Assembly (NCBI RefSeq): GCF_900101015.1
Contig: NZ_FNFZ01000002.1
Coordinates: 27,221 to 91,220 of the forward strand
Length of the DNA stretch: 64,000 bases
Origin: Sarcina sp. DSM 11001
GTDB lineage: Bacteria; Bacillota; Clostridia; Lachnospirales; Lachnospiraceae
Direction of reading: 5' to 3'
Shown here: piece by piece, positions 49,901 through 58,208 of the stretch
Position numbering within the stretch: position 1 is the first letter of the stretch
Layout of the letters: every line of letters begins with the position of its first letter
Made by a program: the position numbers and the translations under genes
Notes under the pieces: model-generated
The model's database searches: none
Seen by the model: only the letters and a program-made list of their open reading frames with translations
Told to the model about the DNA's origin: nothing

Positions 49901-52900
49901 ATGGGTTGGGAAGGTTGACAAAGAGAGCACAGTCGGCCTTCTGAAGAAAGCAAACAAACTGGACCCAGAATACAGCGCAGAACTGACAGAAGAACAGATT
50001 GCGGAGATTAATTCGCAGACGGCAGCCGCGGGCGATTGGGTCCTGATATCTTTAAAACCGTTTTTGAGCGAAGAAAGCCTGACGGTATATATGAAGGACG
50101 GTGAGATATTCACAATCAGTGTCACCGATGCACAGATTAAAAAGACTGTAATAAGTGCGAGAGGAGACACCTATGAGATCACTGTCACATATGGAGAAGA
50201 CGCGCAGATTCCGAAAGGAGCTGAACTGAAGGTCAGGGAAATCACTGAAAAAGACAGTCAGTATGAGGAACTCAGGAAGAAAGCTGATCGTGCTTACGAA
50301 GGTAAACAGGGCTCAGCTCCTGACAGCCTTGCTTTCTTTGATATTGCTATCATGGATGGAAATGTAGAAATTGAGCCGGCAGACGGCAGCACTGTTGCCG
50401 TGGAAGTCCGTATGCTCAAGGAACTTGCGCAAAAAATGCTGAGCAATGATAACGATGAGGATCAGTTGGAGTCTTCCTCCAATGGAAACGTGCCGGATGA
50501 ATTCAAAGACGAGGTCTTTTTGGAAGGATCGGGCGTCTGGCTGAATGGTGTCCCCGTTTCTCAACTGTCTGCATCAGAAATTAAAACTGAGAATGATGGC
50601 TCGGTGGCAGATCAAGTACCACAGGATGTTTTTTCAATCATTCACTACGATGAGACAAATGAGACATCGTTCGTGAGAGATGTCAAAAATGATTTAGAAG
50701 AAAAGCCGGGTCTGACCCTGTCATTCTATACAGACTCCTTCTCAGTTTATTGCTTTGGTTCTTATTATGGTGATTACACAAATCCGAATAGTGTTAATGC
50801 TATTCCAGATACACTCTATATCGGCGAGACTATGCAATTCCAAGGATATGATGCAAAAAACTATTTGGTGTCAAATGTAACTAATGAATGCATAGATCTG
50901 AGTGAACGTGGTGACAATCAGCATAGGGTGCTTTCAATCATTAATGAAGGTACTTTTACCCTCCAACACACAACGTATCCCAGAGCGACTAAAACATTTA
51001 CTGTTAAAAGCAGAAAGACAACGCCGTATTCAAATACCATTGATACGGTCAATAATAGTGATATCGGAATCACTATGAGTCTGTTTGATTATGACCTTGA
51101 CAATCAGCTGAATGAGCTTTGGTGCCGAACGTATGATGGCCAATGGAGCACTGTCAGAGATTATTATATGAAACATGGTATCAATAATGGCCACGTCCTG
51201 AAATTCTGGGCAGGTGGACCTACCTATACCAGTGCGGCAAACCATCCCGAATACAATGCATGGCTCGGTGACGAACTCGGAAAGACGATTGTGTCGACTG
51301 ACATAAATAGCAAGGGTTATCCACAGACAACAAGTGGAGAGTCACTGGAGTATTTGTTCGAAAAGAAAGATGGTACAGATAAGAAATATTACCCGGCTAA
51401 TAAACTGTTCTCCGAAGAAAATGGCTATTATGTATATAACAGTGGTATGACTTCGGACGGAGGAGCCGGACATTACGCTTATTACAATAAAGATACGAAG
51501 GAATTCGAAGTATACGACAAAACATATTATTACACAAAGGATGGGAAGCAGTTCCCGATCGGTTTCTTCCCGTTTTCTCAGCTTGATGAAGACGCGGTCA
51601 AAAACGGATTTCTGAGTTCTAACCAGTATCCGAACCATCATTTTGGGATGTCCATGGACGTGGAATTTGACATCCCGGAGGACAAGCTTGATCCGAAAGA
51701 CAATCACATTACCTTTGAATTCTCTGGTGATGATGATATGTGGGTCTTTGTTGACGGGAAACTTGTTCTGGATATCGGAGGTATCCACCAGCCTATCGGC
51801 GGAAAGATTGACTTTACGACAGGTGAAGTTACATACCAGGACAAGAATGGCGGTACTCTCATAGACAATGCATACAGCCCTGACCTGGACAACCTGATCG
51901 GGGATCGAAATGTAGCCGTCAATTCGTTTGGAACGCATAAGCTGCAGGTGTTCTATATGGAGCGTGGCGGCGGTGACTCCAACTGCATGATCGAGTTTAA
52001 CACAATTCCATATAAAAGGATAAAATTCAATAAGATTGATGCGGATAACAACAGGATTCCCGGCGCAGAGTTTAAACTCTATAAGGATGAGCAATGTACC
52101 CAGCCTCTCATGATCCCCAGATCAAAGATTGAAGGCGGTCATATGGTGAACTACTATGAGGAAGCGACCTCCATTTCAAATAGCAGTGGTGAGGTTATCT
52201 TCGACAAGATTCCCATCGGCACTTATTATATGAAGGAGACAAGCGCTCCCACGGGATATGACCCGGACGGAAAGGTGTACACTGCCGTAGTTACGGCATC
52301 CCGTGTCGGGGATCCGGCCGATGACAATTATGCGACGATCTATTGGAAGAACAAAGACCATCTGATTGGAAACGGTGTCATCAACTACAAGCAGCGCCCG
52401 CTGCAGGTTACTAAGAAATGGGTAAAGGCCGGAACGACCGACGAGGCTCAGTGGCCGGAAGGATGTCAGATCAGTTATAAAGTCATCAGGCATGTGTATC
52501 TGGAAACCGACGATGGTTTGAAGGAGATTCCCGATACGTCAGCTGTTATATTCACAGCTGAAGACGACGCGCTTCTGACGAAGACGCATGACTCCCATAT
52601 TATAGAGAACCTTTCCCAGGTTGGGAAATGGAAATCTCCGCTTGCTATAACTGTGGAAATGCAGGCTTTGGGCATTGAATCGAACAAAGAGTATCCGGTG
52701 ACATACAAATATACGGTTGAAGAAAATCCGGCGGGGTCCGTTCTGCCGGCGGGCTCTCCGTATGTACTGCTGCCGGTGCAGGCTGAGATGACAGAGAATA
52801 CAGACGTCACGGTCAATAATGAGACGGTACATGGCATCAAGGGCCTCCTGACCAATGAGATCACTGAGCTGTCTGTGCTGAAGAAATGGTCGGATGATAA

Positions 52901-54872
52901 TAAGAATCATCCCAATGACAAGGTGACTGTTCAGCTGTATCGTGTGAGCGTGGAAAATGATACTCCTCCTATTCACGATGATCCTGCAGATGAAAAGATT
53001 TCAATCCTTGTAAATACACGGTGGCTGTATGAAAACGGAACCAGTGCTGACCTGAAAAACATCCCGAAATCCGGGAAAATCGTCGCACAGATCTCTGACG
53101 GAGAGAACAGCTGGACAGTGGAACTTAATCCGGACAACAACTGGGCCGCTACAAAATCAGACCTGCCTAAGAAGGGTGAGGACGGGAAGAATATCACCTA
53201 CACAGTGACATATCTTCAGCAGCAGAGCGGCGGATTCGGCGGAGTAAATGTACAGCGTGTTGTTGTGACACAGCCGTCCGCAGTTGTCGGCGCAAACGGT
53301 AAGGTCACCCTGGAGGCAACAGTAAAGAAACCTGATCCGGTAAATACGACCATGGCTGTTCCGTTTGACGTCACCTGGGTAAACGACAAAGGCGAAAGCG
53401 TTACTCCGCCTGATAATGGAGAGATTACCGCTGTGGTGAAAGACGCTGATGGAGTTACTGTAGCCACAGTGGTACTGAAAAAGTCAAATAACTGGGCATA
53501 CACGCAGACGCTGCCTTGTATCAAGGATGATGAAACTGTCCAGTACACCGTCGAGTATTCGGGCAAAGGGGACTATGTGACCGGAGCCGATGGAACGAGA
53601 AGCTTTTCAGGGCAGGGAAGCGCTGCTCATGCCGTTGGACAGATTACGATACCAGAGGTTTCCGAGGGGAAGATGGCGCTGCAGGTAGTGGCAAACGGGA
53701 TCAAAGCCACCGGAAATGACCAATGGATGATCCAGATAAATCAAAGCGTCCACAGGGTCGACCAAAATGGTAATGACATCTGGGACAAGAACCAGTACAG
53801 TTTCCCGGATGGTATTCTGAATGATTCAACCACAAGCAGCACGATCACGGAAATGAACGTAAAGGATTCGGACAATCAGACAATTCGCTACAAACTGCAT
53901 GTGCAGGCGGAGCACATTACAAGCGGAACCATCAGTGTGGTTAATCCGAATGGAAATGTGATTAAGTCGCAGAACTTCACTGATGGATGGACTGGCGATC
54001 TGTATTTTAACGCTCAGCCCGGCACATTTACGGTCCGGATCAATGGGGAGAATGCAGCAAAATCCAGGAAGACGGCAGTTCGAAAAATGAATGCAGCCCC
54101 TTTGAAAGCAGGGGGAGACCAGAAGACATTTACAGATGAAATCAGCCATTCCGGTCTCATTCTTCCGGCAGATGCAGATCCCGTAGGTGAACCGGTCGAG
54201 CTGAACAGCGGGAATGAGTGGGAATTTCAGTGGCAAAACCTTCCCGTAAAGGACAGTGAAGGAAATACTTATTATTACTATTTGAAAGAGGTCTCTGCCA
54301 CAACCTCTGGAATCGTCTATGAACTTGGAGCAGTTTATGAATACGATAACTACTCCGGGGAAAGTGGAAGAATACGTGAACTGACAATTACGAATACGCC
54401 AATAATTATTAAATCAGATGTCCAGATTAAAAAGGTGGATGATGATGAAACACTTTTGTCCAATGTTCCTTTTACACTCTGGCAGAAGGGAGGAACCGGC
54501 AGTTCAGGCGGAGAATATATCAAAGTGGAAGGCTATACCGATGTAAAAACAGAGAATGGGATCCTTACATTCGAAGATTTACTTCCAGGTGATTACAAGA
54601 TCACCGAAGGAACGCCGCTTCCCGGGTATTTGGATTTTTCAGAAGAGATTCCATTTACGTTGAGTGTAGATGGAAAACTTACAGGATTTGAGAATACTGA
54701 ACTTGTAAAACTCAATGAGGAGGATGGTACATTTATTTTTACCATTATAAACCAGAAAGGCGTAGAACTTCCTTCCACCGGCGGGCCCGGAACAAGGCTC
54801 TTCACGATCCTTGGGTCGGTCATGATCTGTCTGGCCGGTGTGCTGCTGTGGAGGCGGCAGAATCTTGTTTAG
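46944..54872 (+). CDS. G5: giant LPxTG surface protein (class A), fibro-slime, SpaA and CnaB domains
   Basis: A 2642-residue wall-anchored protein and the closest relative of G1 at both ends. Order: signal region MRALLRRIRQILRDRK to 52; six His/Cys units (53-168); Ser/Thr-rich stretch (about 175-290); conserved domain (293-523); Asp/Thr/Lys-rich linker; second conserved domain with VEADEGTFPEG (704-801); junction FSVYAIVYTVDFNWQVNGK (888); further conserved domain (960-1070). The core is a fibro-slime-like domain (about 1375-1690, GDDDMWVFVDG at 1595). A SpaA domain (1692-1790), CnaB-like domains (from about 1818 and about 1975), a long beta-rich region, a last SpaA domain (about 2491-2600) and LPSTG at 2609 follow. 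The leader is nearly the same as that of G1 for about 60 bases up to the start. It lies 50 bases after the intact AP2 gene. Predicted adhesin; ligand unknown. Confidence 0.9.
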   Translation: MRALLRRIRQILRDRKTRRIFTRLVSTVAAIVVFVTTYALVLPAITMEAEAQCGIEAHQHDDSCYEDVLVCDIPESSGHHHDESCYSVDLQLICRIDEHQHDAGCYDENGKLTCGKAEHVHSEENGCYKEVHDLVCGQEENAGHKHDDSCYKKVLTCGKEVHTHSQACYRSDDAEINTESAAVSSTGSAASIETNASSASTETVGREGAGASASTAETDIENIDNTGYTDSTGAVNSGSSAASGSSEGSGSSTASGKTTNDEASDEASALFTSSTTSSASGTSTVVGTASGDAYVPVLDSLDFDRILTDSTGLYYFHAKDGETVPENSVDITDWKPLDEDTVLAPADIIRVYLAYSIPAGGLNDTNAAARYRLPSNIHLSDSQMESINSNVNGISNQYVNMDTLEITDPVKYSQTLGVEAIEGTRKPSDNFEDYFAKHKESDGQEYISATVKVEDVYDTDDFDAAKNGTRTRLGTDLVFTFTPYSVRKNQHTYDSAGKPTSAGQEIQGWMTFDLRTDQIDFETIDVKSKKNKDSEQSKDDQAETDRSETDGAKADRTKAGSTGTDPVKTDLAKTDLSEKETVEKEATIVFVPKTSKSQSGLDIDEISKTLHLRESAAGSVTASDGRTEEADKKYDSDKGTESEEKSDSDKDVNPDTAGIGDRAEKLPLRYPALTFRDSITASMGALSTDTENGQTNSIPEETELTVHVEADEGTFPEGTTMKLSTVEDMGTVASAVEEAVTADDAVSSKTRGFHAVDISFWNTEGSEIEPLKPIRVSIKSESIKQAVEDNSTAPVVVHVTDSVTDKTPAGKTDEAETEHSRVMNKETNRGSAEEKRETEEDTETEETIDEEGDSKTPSATIVETEKQISTENSKKDDTDTITFETGTFSVYAIVYTVDFNWQVNGKMYEFSIPGGGFVSFSKLMEVLGVAENNTQSDSGKKSAGAREEENMPVTSALTQDDLQISEETKEFVADVDKVEFSNSDLVWVGKVDKESTVGLLKKANKLDPEYSAELTEEQIAEINSQTAAAGDWVLISLKPFLSEESLTVYMKDGEIFTISVTDAQIKKTVISARGDTYEITVTYGEDAQIPKGAELKVREITEKDSQYEELRKKADRAYEGKQGSAPDSLAFFDIAIMDGNVEIEPADGSTVAVEVRMLKELAQKMLSNDNDEDQLESSSNGNVPDEFKDEVFLEGSGVWLNGVPVSQLSASEIKTENDGSVADQVPQDVFSIIHYDETNETSFVRDVKNDLEEKPGLTLSFYTDSFSVYCFGSYYGDYTNPNSVNAIPDTLYIGETMQFQGYDAKNYLVSNVTNECIDLSERGDNQHRVLSIINEGTFTLQHTTYPRATKTFTVKSRKTTPYSNTIDTVNNSDIGITMSLFDYDLDNQLNELWCRTYDGQWSTVRDYYMKHGINNGHVLKFWAGGPTYTSAANHPEYNAWLGDELGKTIVSTDINSKGYPQTTSGESLEYLFEKKDGTDKKYYPANKLFSEENGYYVYNSGMTSDGGAGHYAYYNKDTKEFEVYDKTYYYTKDGKQFPIGFFPFSQLDEDAVKNGFLSSNQYPNHHFGMSMDVEFDIPEDKLDPKDNHITFEFSGDDDMWVFVDGKLVLDIGGIHQPIGGKIDFTTGEVTYQDKNGGTLIDNAYSPDLDNLIGDRNVAVNSFGTHKLQVFYMERGGGDSNCMIEFNTIPYKRIKFNKIDADNNRIPGAEFKLYKDEQCTQPLMIPRSKIEGGHMVNYYEEATSISNSSGEVIFDKIPIGTYYMKETSAPTGYDPDGKVYTAVVTASRVGDPADDNYATIYWKNKDHLIGNGVINYKQRPLQVTKKWVKAGTTDEAQWPEGCQISYKVIRHVYLETDDGLKEIPDTSAVIFTAEDDALLTKTHDSHIIENLSQVGKWKSPLAITVEMQALGIESNKEYPVTYKYTVEENPAGSVLPAGSPYVLLPVQAEMTENTDVTVNNETVHGIKGLLTNEITELSVLKKWSDDNKNHPNDKVTVQLYRVSVENDTPPIHDDPADEKISILVNTRWLYENGTSADLKNIPKSGKIVAQISDGENSWTVELNPDNNWAATKSDLPKKGEDGKNITYTVTYLQQQSGGFGGVNVQRVVVTQPSAVVGANGKVTLEATVKKPDPVNTTMAVPFDVTWVNDKGESVTPPDNGEITAVVKDADGVTVATVVLKKSNNWAYTQTLPCIKDDETVQYTVEYSGKGDYVTGADGTRSFSGQGSAAHAVGQITIPEVSEGKMALQVVANGIKATGNDQWMIQINQSVHRVDQNGNDIWDKNQYSFPDGILNDSTTSSTITEMNVKDSDNQTIRYKLHVQAEHITSGTISVVNPNGNVIKSQNFTDGWTGDLYFNAQPGTFTVRINGENAAKSRKTAVRKMNAAPLKAGGDQKTFTDEISHSGLILPADADPVGEPVELNSGNEWEFQWQNLPVKDSEGNTYYYYLKEVSATTSGIVYELGAVYEYDNYSGESGRIRELTITNTPIIIKSDVQIKKVDDDETLLSNVPFTLWQKGGTGSSGGEYIKVEGYTDVKTENGILTFEDLLPGDYKITEGTPLPGYLDFSEEIPFTLSVDGKLTGFENTELVKLNEEDGTFIFTIINQKGVELPSTGGPGTRLFTILGSVMICLAGVLLWRRQNLV

Positions 54873-54984
54873 GAAACTTGTGTAATAGGACGATAAACGG
54901 GCTGTGAGAAAGCGAGAGTGATGATCAGTTGCTCTCAGTTTTATCGATGAGGATGACATCATCTTTTATGAAGCCGCCATGGAG

Positions 54985-55015
54985 AAGCATCGGTCTTACG
55001 GATCGGTGCTTTTTT
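54985..55015 (+). terminator. Terminator downstream of G5
   Basis: AAGCATCGGTC and GATCGGTGCTT pair along 11 positions (two G-U) around TTACG, followed by TTTT. It lies about 110 bases after the G5 stop. The apparent start of the following reading frame lies at its left edge, so that start is not real. Confidence 0.8.
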
Positions 55016-55038
55016 CCTGCTTAAAGATAATTGTAAAG

Positions 55039-55326
55039 ACATTCCCCATCGTTCCCAGGACAACAAAGATCACCAAGGTCAAAGCCGGGAAAAAGAAGCT
55101 GACTGTGAAATGGAACAAAAAGGTCCTGTCGTCAGGAGGTTATCTGATGCAGTATAGTTTGAGTCCAAAGTTCACAAACGCCACAAAAGTGAGAATCACA
55201 GGTTCCGGCACCACATCCAGGACATTCAAGAATCTGAAATCCGGAAAGACCTATTACATACGGATCCAGGTATCCGGAAAATCGAAAGCTGACGGTAAGT
55301 ATTATTATTCAGCTTGGAGCCCGATC
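55039..55326 (+). pseudogene. Fn3-like C-terminal fragment of a surface protein
   Basis: The frame reads TKITKVKAGKKKLTVKWNKK, then YLMQYSLSPKF, TFKNLKSGKTYYIRIQV and DGKYYYSAWS. This is the fibronectin-III-like module that often closes secreted proteins of Clostridia. There is no signal sequence or proper start: upstream is a terminator stem, and the frame runs on into a second terminator. It is best read as the surviving 3' end of a lost secreted protein. Confidence 0.65.
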
Positions 55327-55354
55327 ATGAAGCAGAACCCGGTACAACAAAAAC

Positions 55355-55399
55355 AGAGAGAAGCAGATCCTTTTGGAAATGCTTCTCTTTGTTCTTTAT
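55355..55399 (+). terminator. Terminator after the Fn3 fragment
   Basis: AGAGAAGC pairs with GCTTCTCT, with extra partial pairs, followed by a T-rich tract (TTGTTCTTTATTTG). The surrounding about 60 bases are nearly repeated at 57297-57360, on the far side of the AAA gene. Confidence 0.75.
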
Positions 55400-55463
55400 T
55401 TGATAGAATGTCATTGCGCTTTCCATGCAAAACAAAATCTTTTTCCCAATTTACCTCCTGAAA

Positions 55464-55472
55464 TGATACAAT
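55464..55472 (+). promoter_or_regulatory. Extended -10 promoter of AAA copy 2
   Basis: TGATACAAT is an extended -10 (TGnTACAAT). The block TCCCAAT...CCTGAAATGATACAATAATGCAATA is nearly repeated at 59650-59686 before the zinc-ribbon gene. The gene starts about 110 bases downstream. Confidence 0.6.
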
Positions 55473-55584
55473 AATGCAATACAGAAAACATCAGGATCCG
55501 CATGGAATTAATGGATCAGGCTGTCGGATTTACTGGCAGCAGCGGTCATTTACCAGTACGCACACAGGAAAGGACCAAAAATAA

Positions 55585-57300
55585 ATGTATTACCTGGATA
55601 CCGCAAACGGGGCATCCATGTTCCGTGAAGCCCGGCAGCACACGGATTTCGTTGACAAATCTGCTTTGATTGACGATATTTACAGATATGCCCGGAAGGA
55701 GAATAAATATATAGCCATCACAAAGCCCAGACGTTTCGGTAAAACCATGGCAGCTAACATGCTTTCCGCTTTTTTTACAAAAGGGCAGGATGCGGAGGAA
55801 CTTTTTTCCGGGCTTGCTGTCGAGGAACGGAAGGAGATATGGGGGCTTCGGAACAGTTTTCATGTGATCCACATGGATTTCCTGCCTGAGCTGGGAGAGG
55901 CCTATTCTTTTACGCAGTTTCTGGACCGGATTCGGACCCGGCTGCGGATGGACCTGGTAGAAGCTTTCCCTGCGATGGAAGTCACCGATGTGGATGATCT
56001 CCCATCCCTGCTGTCAAAAACGGGGGAGTCCTTCGTCTTTATTCTGGACGAGTGGGACGCTGTATTTGAGTCGGGCTTTATGACAGAAGAAGACAGGCTT
56101 TCTTATGTTCTTTTTCTGCGGGGATTGTTCAAAAACAGAGCTTATGTGCATCTCGCCTTGTTGACAGGGATACTTCCCATTGCAAAATATACTTCCGGAT
56201 CGCCGATGAATATGTTCCATGAGTTCAACAGCTTCGGGAGAATCGGGTTCGAGGAGTACTATGGTTTTTCCGAAGAGGAAATACAGGGGCTGATTGAAAA
56301 CAGGAGGGCACGGGTTCAGGAAAGGCAGGTAAAGGTTCAGGAAAGGCAGGTAAAGGCCCAGGAAAGCCAGACACAGGCTCCGGATAGGAGGGTACAGGCT
56401 CAGGAAAGGCAGGCAGGGGCCAACGGTATGAGGACAACAGTTCCGGATATAGAGGAGATTCGTCTTTGGTACGACGGATATGTCCGCAGGTCTGATGGCG
56501 GGCATATTTATAATCCGGATTCTGTCTGCAAGGCGCTGATTGACGGAAGGTGTCAGAATAACTGGGTCGGAACAGGCCCTATGGACGACATAGCGAACCT
56601 TATTGCGGGAAATGCTTTTGAAATCCGAGGGGATATACTCAGGATGCTCGCCGGAGAATCAATTGAGATCCAGCTGGACGGATTTGGAGCGGAGGAGAGG
56701 GTCCCTACGACGAAAAAAGATATTCTTTCCGCAATGGTCGTTTACGGGTTTCTGGCCTATCATGATGGAAAACTGTCCATCCCGAACCTGGAGCTGACTC
56801 AGAAGTTTTCCAGAGTGCTGGACAGAGGGACCCTTGGTGTGCACATGACACTGGAGGAATCGAGAAAGCTTCTGGAAGCTACTCTGTCAGGCAGGGAAAA
56901 AGAGGTGGCGGCAGCAATAGAAAGAACTCACGATGAGCAGATCCCTTTTATTGTTTATTCTGATGAAAACTCTCTCGCCTGCGTCATCATGTATGCATAT
57001 TACGCCGCATCTGACTGGTATGAAGTGCGCAGGGAGGAAAAATCCGGGAAAGGCTTCGTGGATTTCCTGTTTTCCCCGTTAGACCACAGACACATTCCAA
57101 TCATCATGGAACTGAAATATAACCGGAGTGCCCGTGCTGCTATCGCCCAGATCCGTGATAAGAATTACATCCAACGCATGAAGGACAGTCCGGAGGTACT
57201 CTTTGTCGGAATTAACTACAGCACCAGGACGAAAAAGCATACCTGTCTGATCCGCCGGACGAATTACGCTGCCGAAATGGCGCTCAAAGATTCGGAATAA
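55585..57300 (+). CDS. AAA-ATPase with C-terminal PDDEXK nuclease-like domain, copy 2
   Basis: A 571-residue full-length member of the AAA-ATPase-like plus PDDEXK_9 family. The P-loop is TKPRRFGKTM (FGKT 51-54), the Walker-B-like motif ILDEWDAVF (DEW 155-157), with TGILPIAKYTSG after it. The C-terminal nuclease core has FVDFLFS (Asp493) and IMELKYN (ELK 509-511), then SARAAIAQI. Between the ATPase part and the IRLWYDGY motif it carries an insert of five heptads (residues 244-278), rich in Gln, Glu, Arg and Lys and encoded by 21-base tandem repeats, absent from copies 1 and 3. The start has AGGAAAGGA upstream, and a clear extended -10 promoter and a terminator bound the gene, so it is a single-gene unit. 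Near-identical terminator blocks stand on both sides. Function of the family is unknown. Confidence 0.88.
   Translation: MYYLDTANGASMFREARQHTDFVDKSALIDDIYRYARKENKYIAITKPRRFGKTMAANMLSAFFTKGQDAEELFSGLAVEERKEIWGLRNSFHVIHMDFLPELGEAYSFTQFLDRIRTRLRMDLVEAFPAMEVTDVDDLPSLLSKTGESFVFILDEWDAVFESGFMTEEDRLSYVLFLRGLFKNRAYVHLALLTGILPIAKYTSGSPMNMFHEFNSFGRIGFEEYYGFSEEEIQGLIENRRARVQERQVKVQERQVKAQESQTQAPDRRVQAQERQAGANGMRTTVPDIEEIRLWYDGYVRRSDGGHIYNPDSVCKALIDGRCQNNWVGTGPMDDIANLIAGNAFEIRGDILRMLAGESIEIQLDGFGAEERVPTTKKDILSAMVVYGFLAYHDGKLSIPNLELTQKFSRVLDRGTLGVHMTLEESRKLLEATLSGREKEVAAAIERTHDEQIPFIVYSDENSLACVIMYAYYAASDWYEVRREEKSGKGFVDFLFSPLDHRHIPIIMELKYNRSARAAIAQIRDKNYIQRMKDSPEVLFVGINYSTRTKKHTCLIRRTNYAAEMALKDSE
56314..56418 (+). 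repeat. In-frame 21-base minisatellite in AAA copy 2
   Basis: Five tandem 21-base units encode VQERQVK, VQERQVK, AQESQTQ, APDRRVQ and AQERQAG. The first two are identical at the base level; the others are increasingly diverged, a pattern typical of recent expansion at one edge. Because each unit is seven codons, changes in copy number keep the frame. Confidence 0.9.
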
Positions 57301-57304
57301 AAAC

Positions 57305-57350
57305 AGAGAGAAGCAGACCCTTTTGGGAAAGCTTCTCTCTCTTCTTTTTA
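57305..57350 (+). terminator. Terminator of AAA copy 2
   Basis: AGAGAGAAGC and GCTTCTCTCT form a perfect 10-base stem with CCCTTTTGGG in the loop, followed by CTTCTTTTTATTTG, 4 bases after the stop codon. Confidence 0.85.
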
Positions 57351-57387
57351 TTTGAAAGCTATTCATTCAGCAAAGGAAATGCAGGAT

Positions 57388-58167
57388 TCAGCTGAAAATG
57401 TCCGGAATTTCTTTTACGCCTCTTGAGAGGCAGATCAGCGGGGTGGGGCCATCCCACGTAAGGGGATTTCCCTCAAGGTCTGTAACAGTACATCCGGCTT
57501 CTGCCGCGATGAGCGCGGCTGCGGCGTAATCCCAGAGCTGGATCCACAGTTCAAAATACAGGCCGCACCTGCCCAGGGCCACACAGCACAGGTCCCATGC
57601 GGCACTGCCGGATCTGCGCAGATCCACACAGAGCGGCAGCAGGTCCTTTGCCAGCGCAAAGGTGCGGTCCCTGAATCCGTCATAGTAGGGCGAGGTTCCG
57701 AACACTGCCAGAGACTCGGACAGGGGAGATTCTGAGGACATGATTCTCTCCCCGTTCGAAAAGGCGCCCTGTCCGGAAACGGCATGCAGCATCATATTTT
57801 CAAAGGGATTATATACGACCCCCATGTATGGCTTTCCGTCTTTGAGGAGGCCGACAGAGATCACTGAGGGGCGGTAGGAAAACATAAAATTGGAAGTTCC
57901 GTCGATCGGGTCGATCACGAAGCAGTAGCCGCTGCTCATTTTTTCGGTGAACACATCCTGCCCGTCCTCTTCGCCCAGGAAGGCAGCTTCAGGCAGCACT
58001 GTCCTCAGATTTTCAATCAGAAAAGCCTGGATCTTTTCGTCGGTTTCCGTGACGAAATTCGCATGACCGCCTTTCTCCATTACTTTCGGATGGACAGCTG
58101 TCAGCATGATTTTTCCGGCTTCTCTTGTGATGTCTTTGATTTTTTCCATCAGCTTTTCTTCGGACAT
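57388..58167 (-). CDS. Inositol monophosphatase family protein (SuhB-like)
   Basis: A 259-residue cytoplasmic phosphatase of the Mg-dependent, Li-sensitive family that removes phosphate from inositol phosphates or related sugar or nucleotide phosphates such as PAP. Family metal-site motifs are all present: GEEDG (65-69), IDPIDGTSNF (85-94) and WDYAAAALIAAEAGC (212-226). Length is normal. AAGGAGGAG precedes the ATG. The gene lies 41 bases downstream of the truncated AAA gene on the same strand with no terminator between, so the two are probably co-transcribed, but no functional link is evident. The exact substrate cannot be told from sequence; some relatives act on fructose-1,6-bisphosphate. 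Confidence 0.9.
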   Translation of the reverse strand: MSEEKLMEKIKDITREAGKIMLTAVHPKVMEKGGHANFVTETDEKIQAFLIENLRTVLPEAAFLGEEDGQDVFTEKMSSGYCFVIDPIDGTSNFMFSYRPSVISVGLLKDGKPYMGVVYNPFENMMLHAVSGQGAFSNGERIMSSESPLSESLAVFGTSPYYDGFRDRTFALAKDLLPLCVDLRRSGSAAWDLCCVALGRCGLYFELWIQLWDYAAAALIAAEAGCTVTDLEGNPLTWDGPTPLICLSRGVKEIPDIFS

Positions 58168-58208
58168 TTCGCTGCTCCTCCTTGTCTGTAATGACCTGGA
58201 AAATATCC

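Larger units (their letters stand above)
54873..55584. other. Spacer between G5 and AAA copy 2
   Basis: Holds the G5 terminator, an Fn3-like gene fragment, a second terminator and the promoter of the AAA gene, each listed. No complete gene lies here. Confidence 0.5.

Noticed and set aside
54979-55038. A start codon at 54979 for the Fn3-like frame
   Set aside because: The first codons lie in the G5 terminator stem and T-run, and there is no signal peptide.
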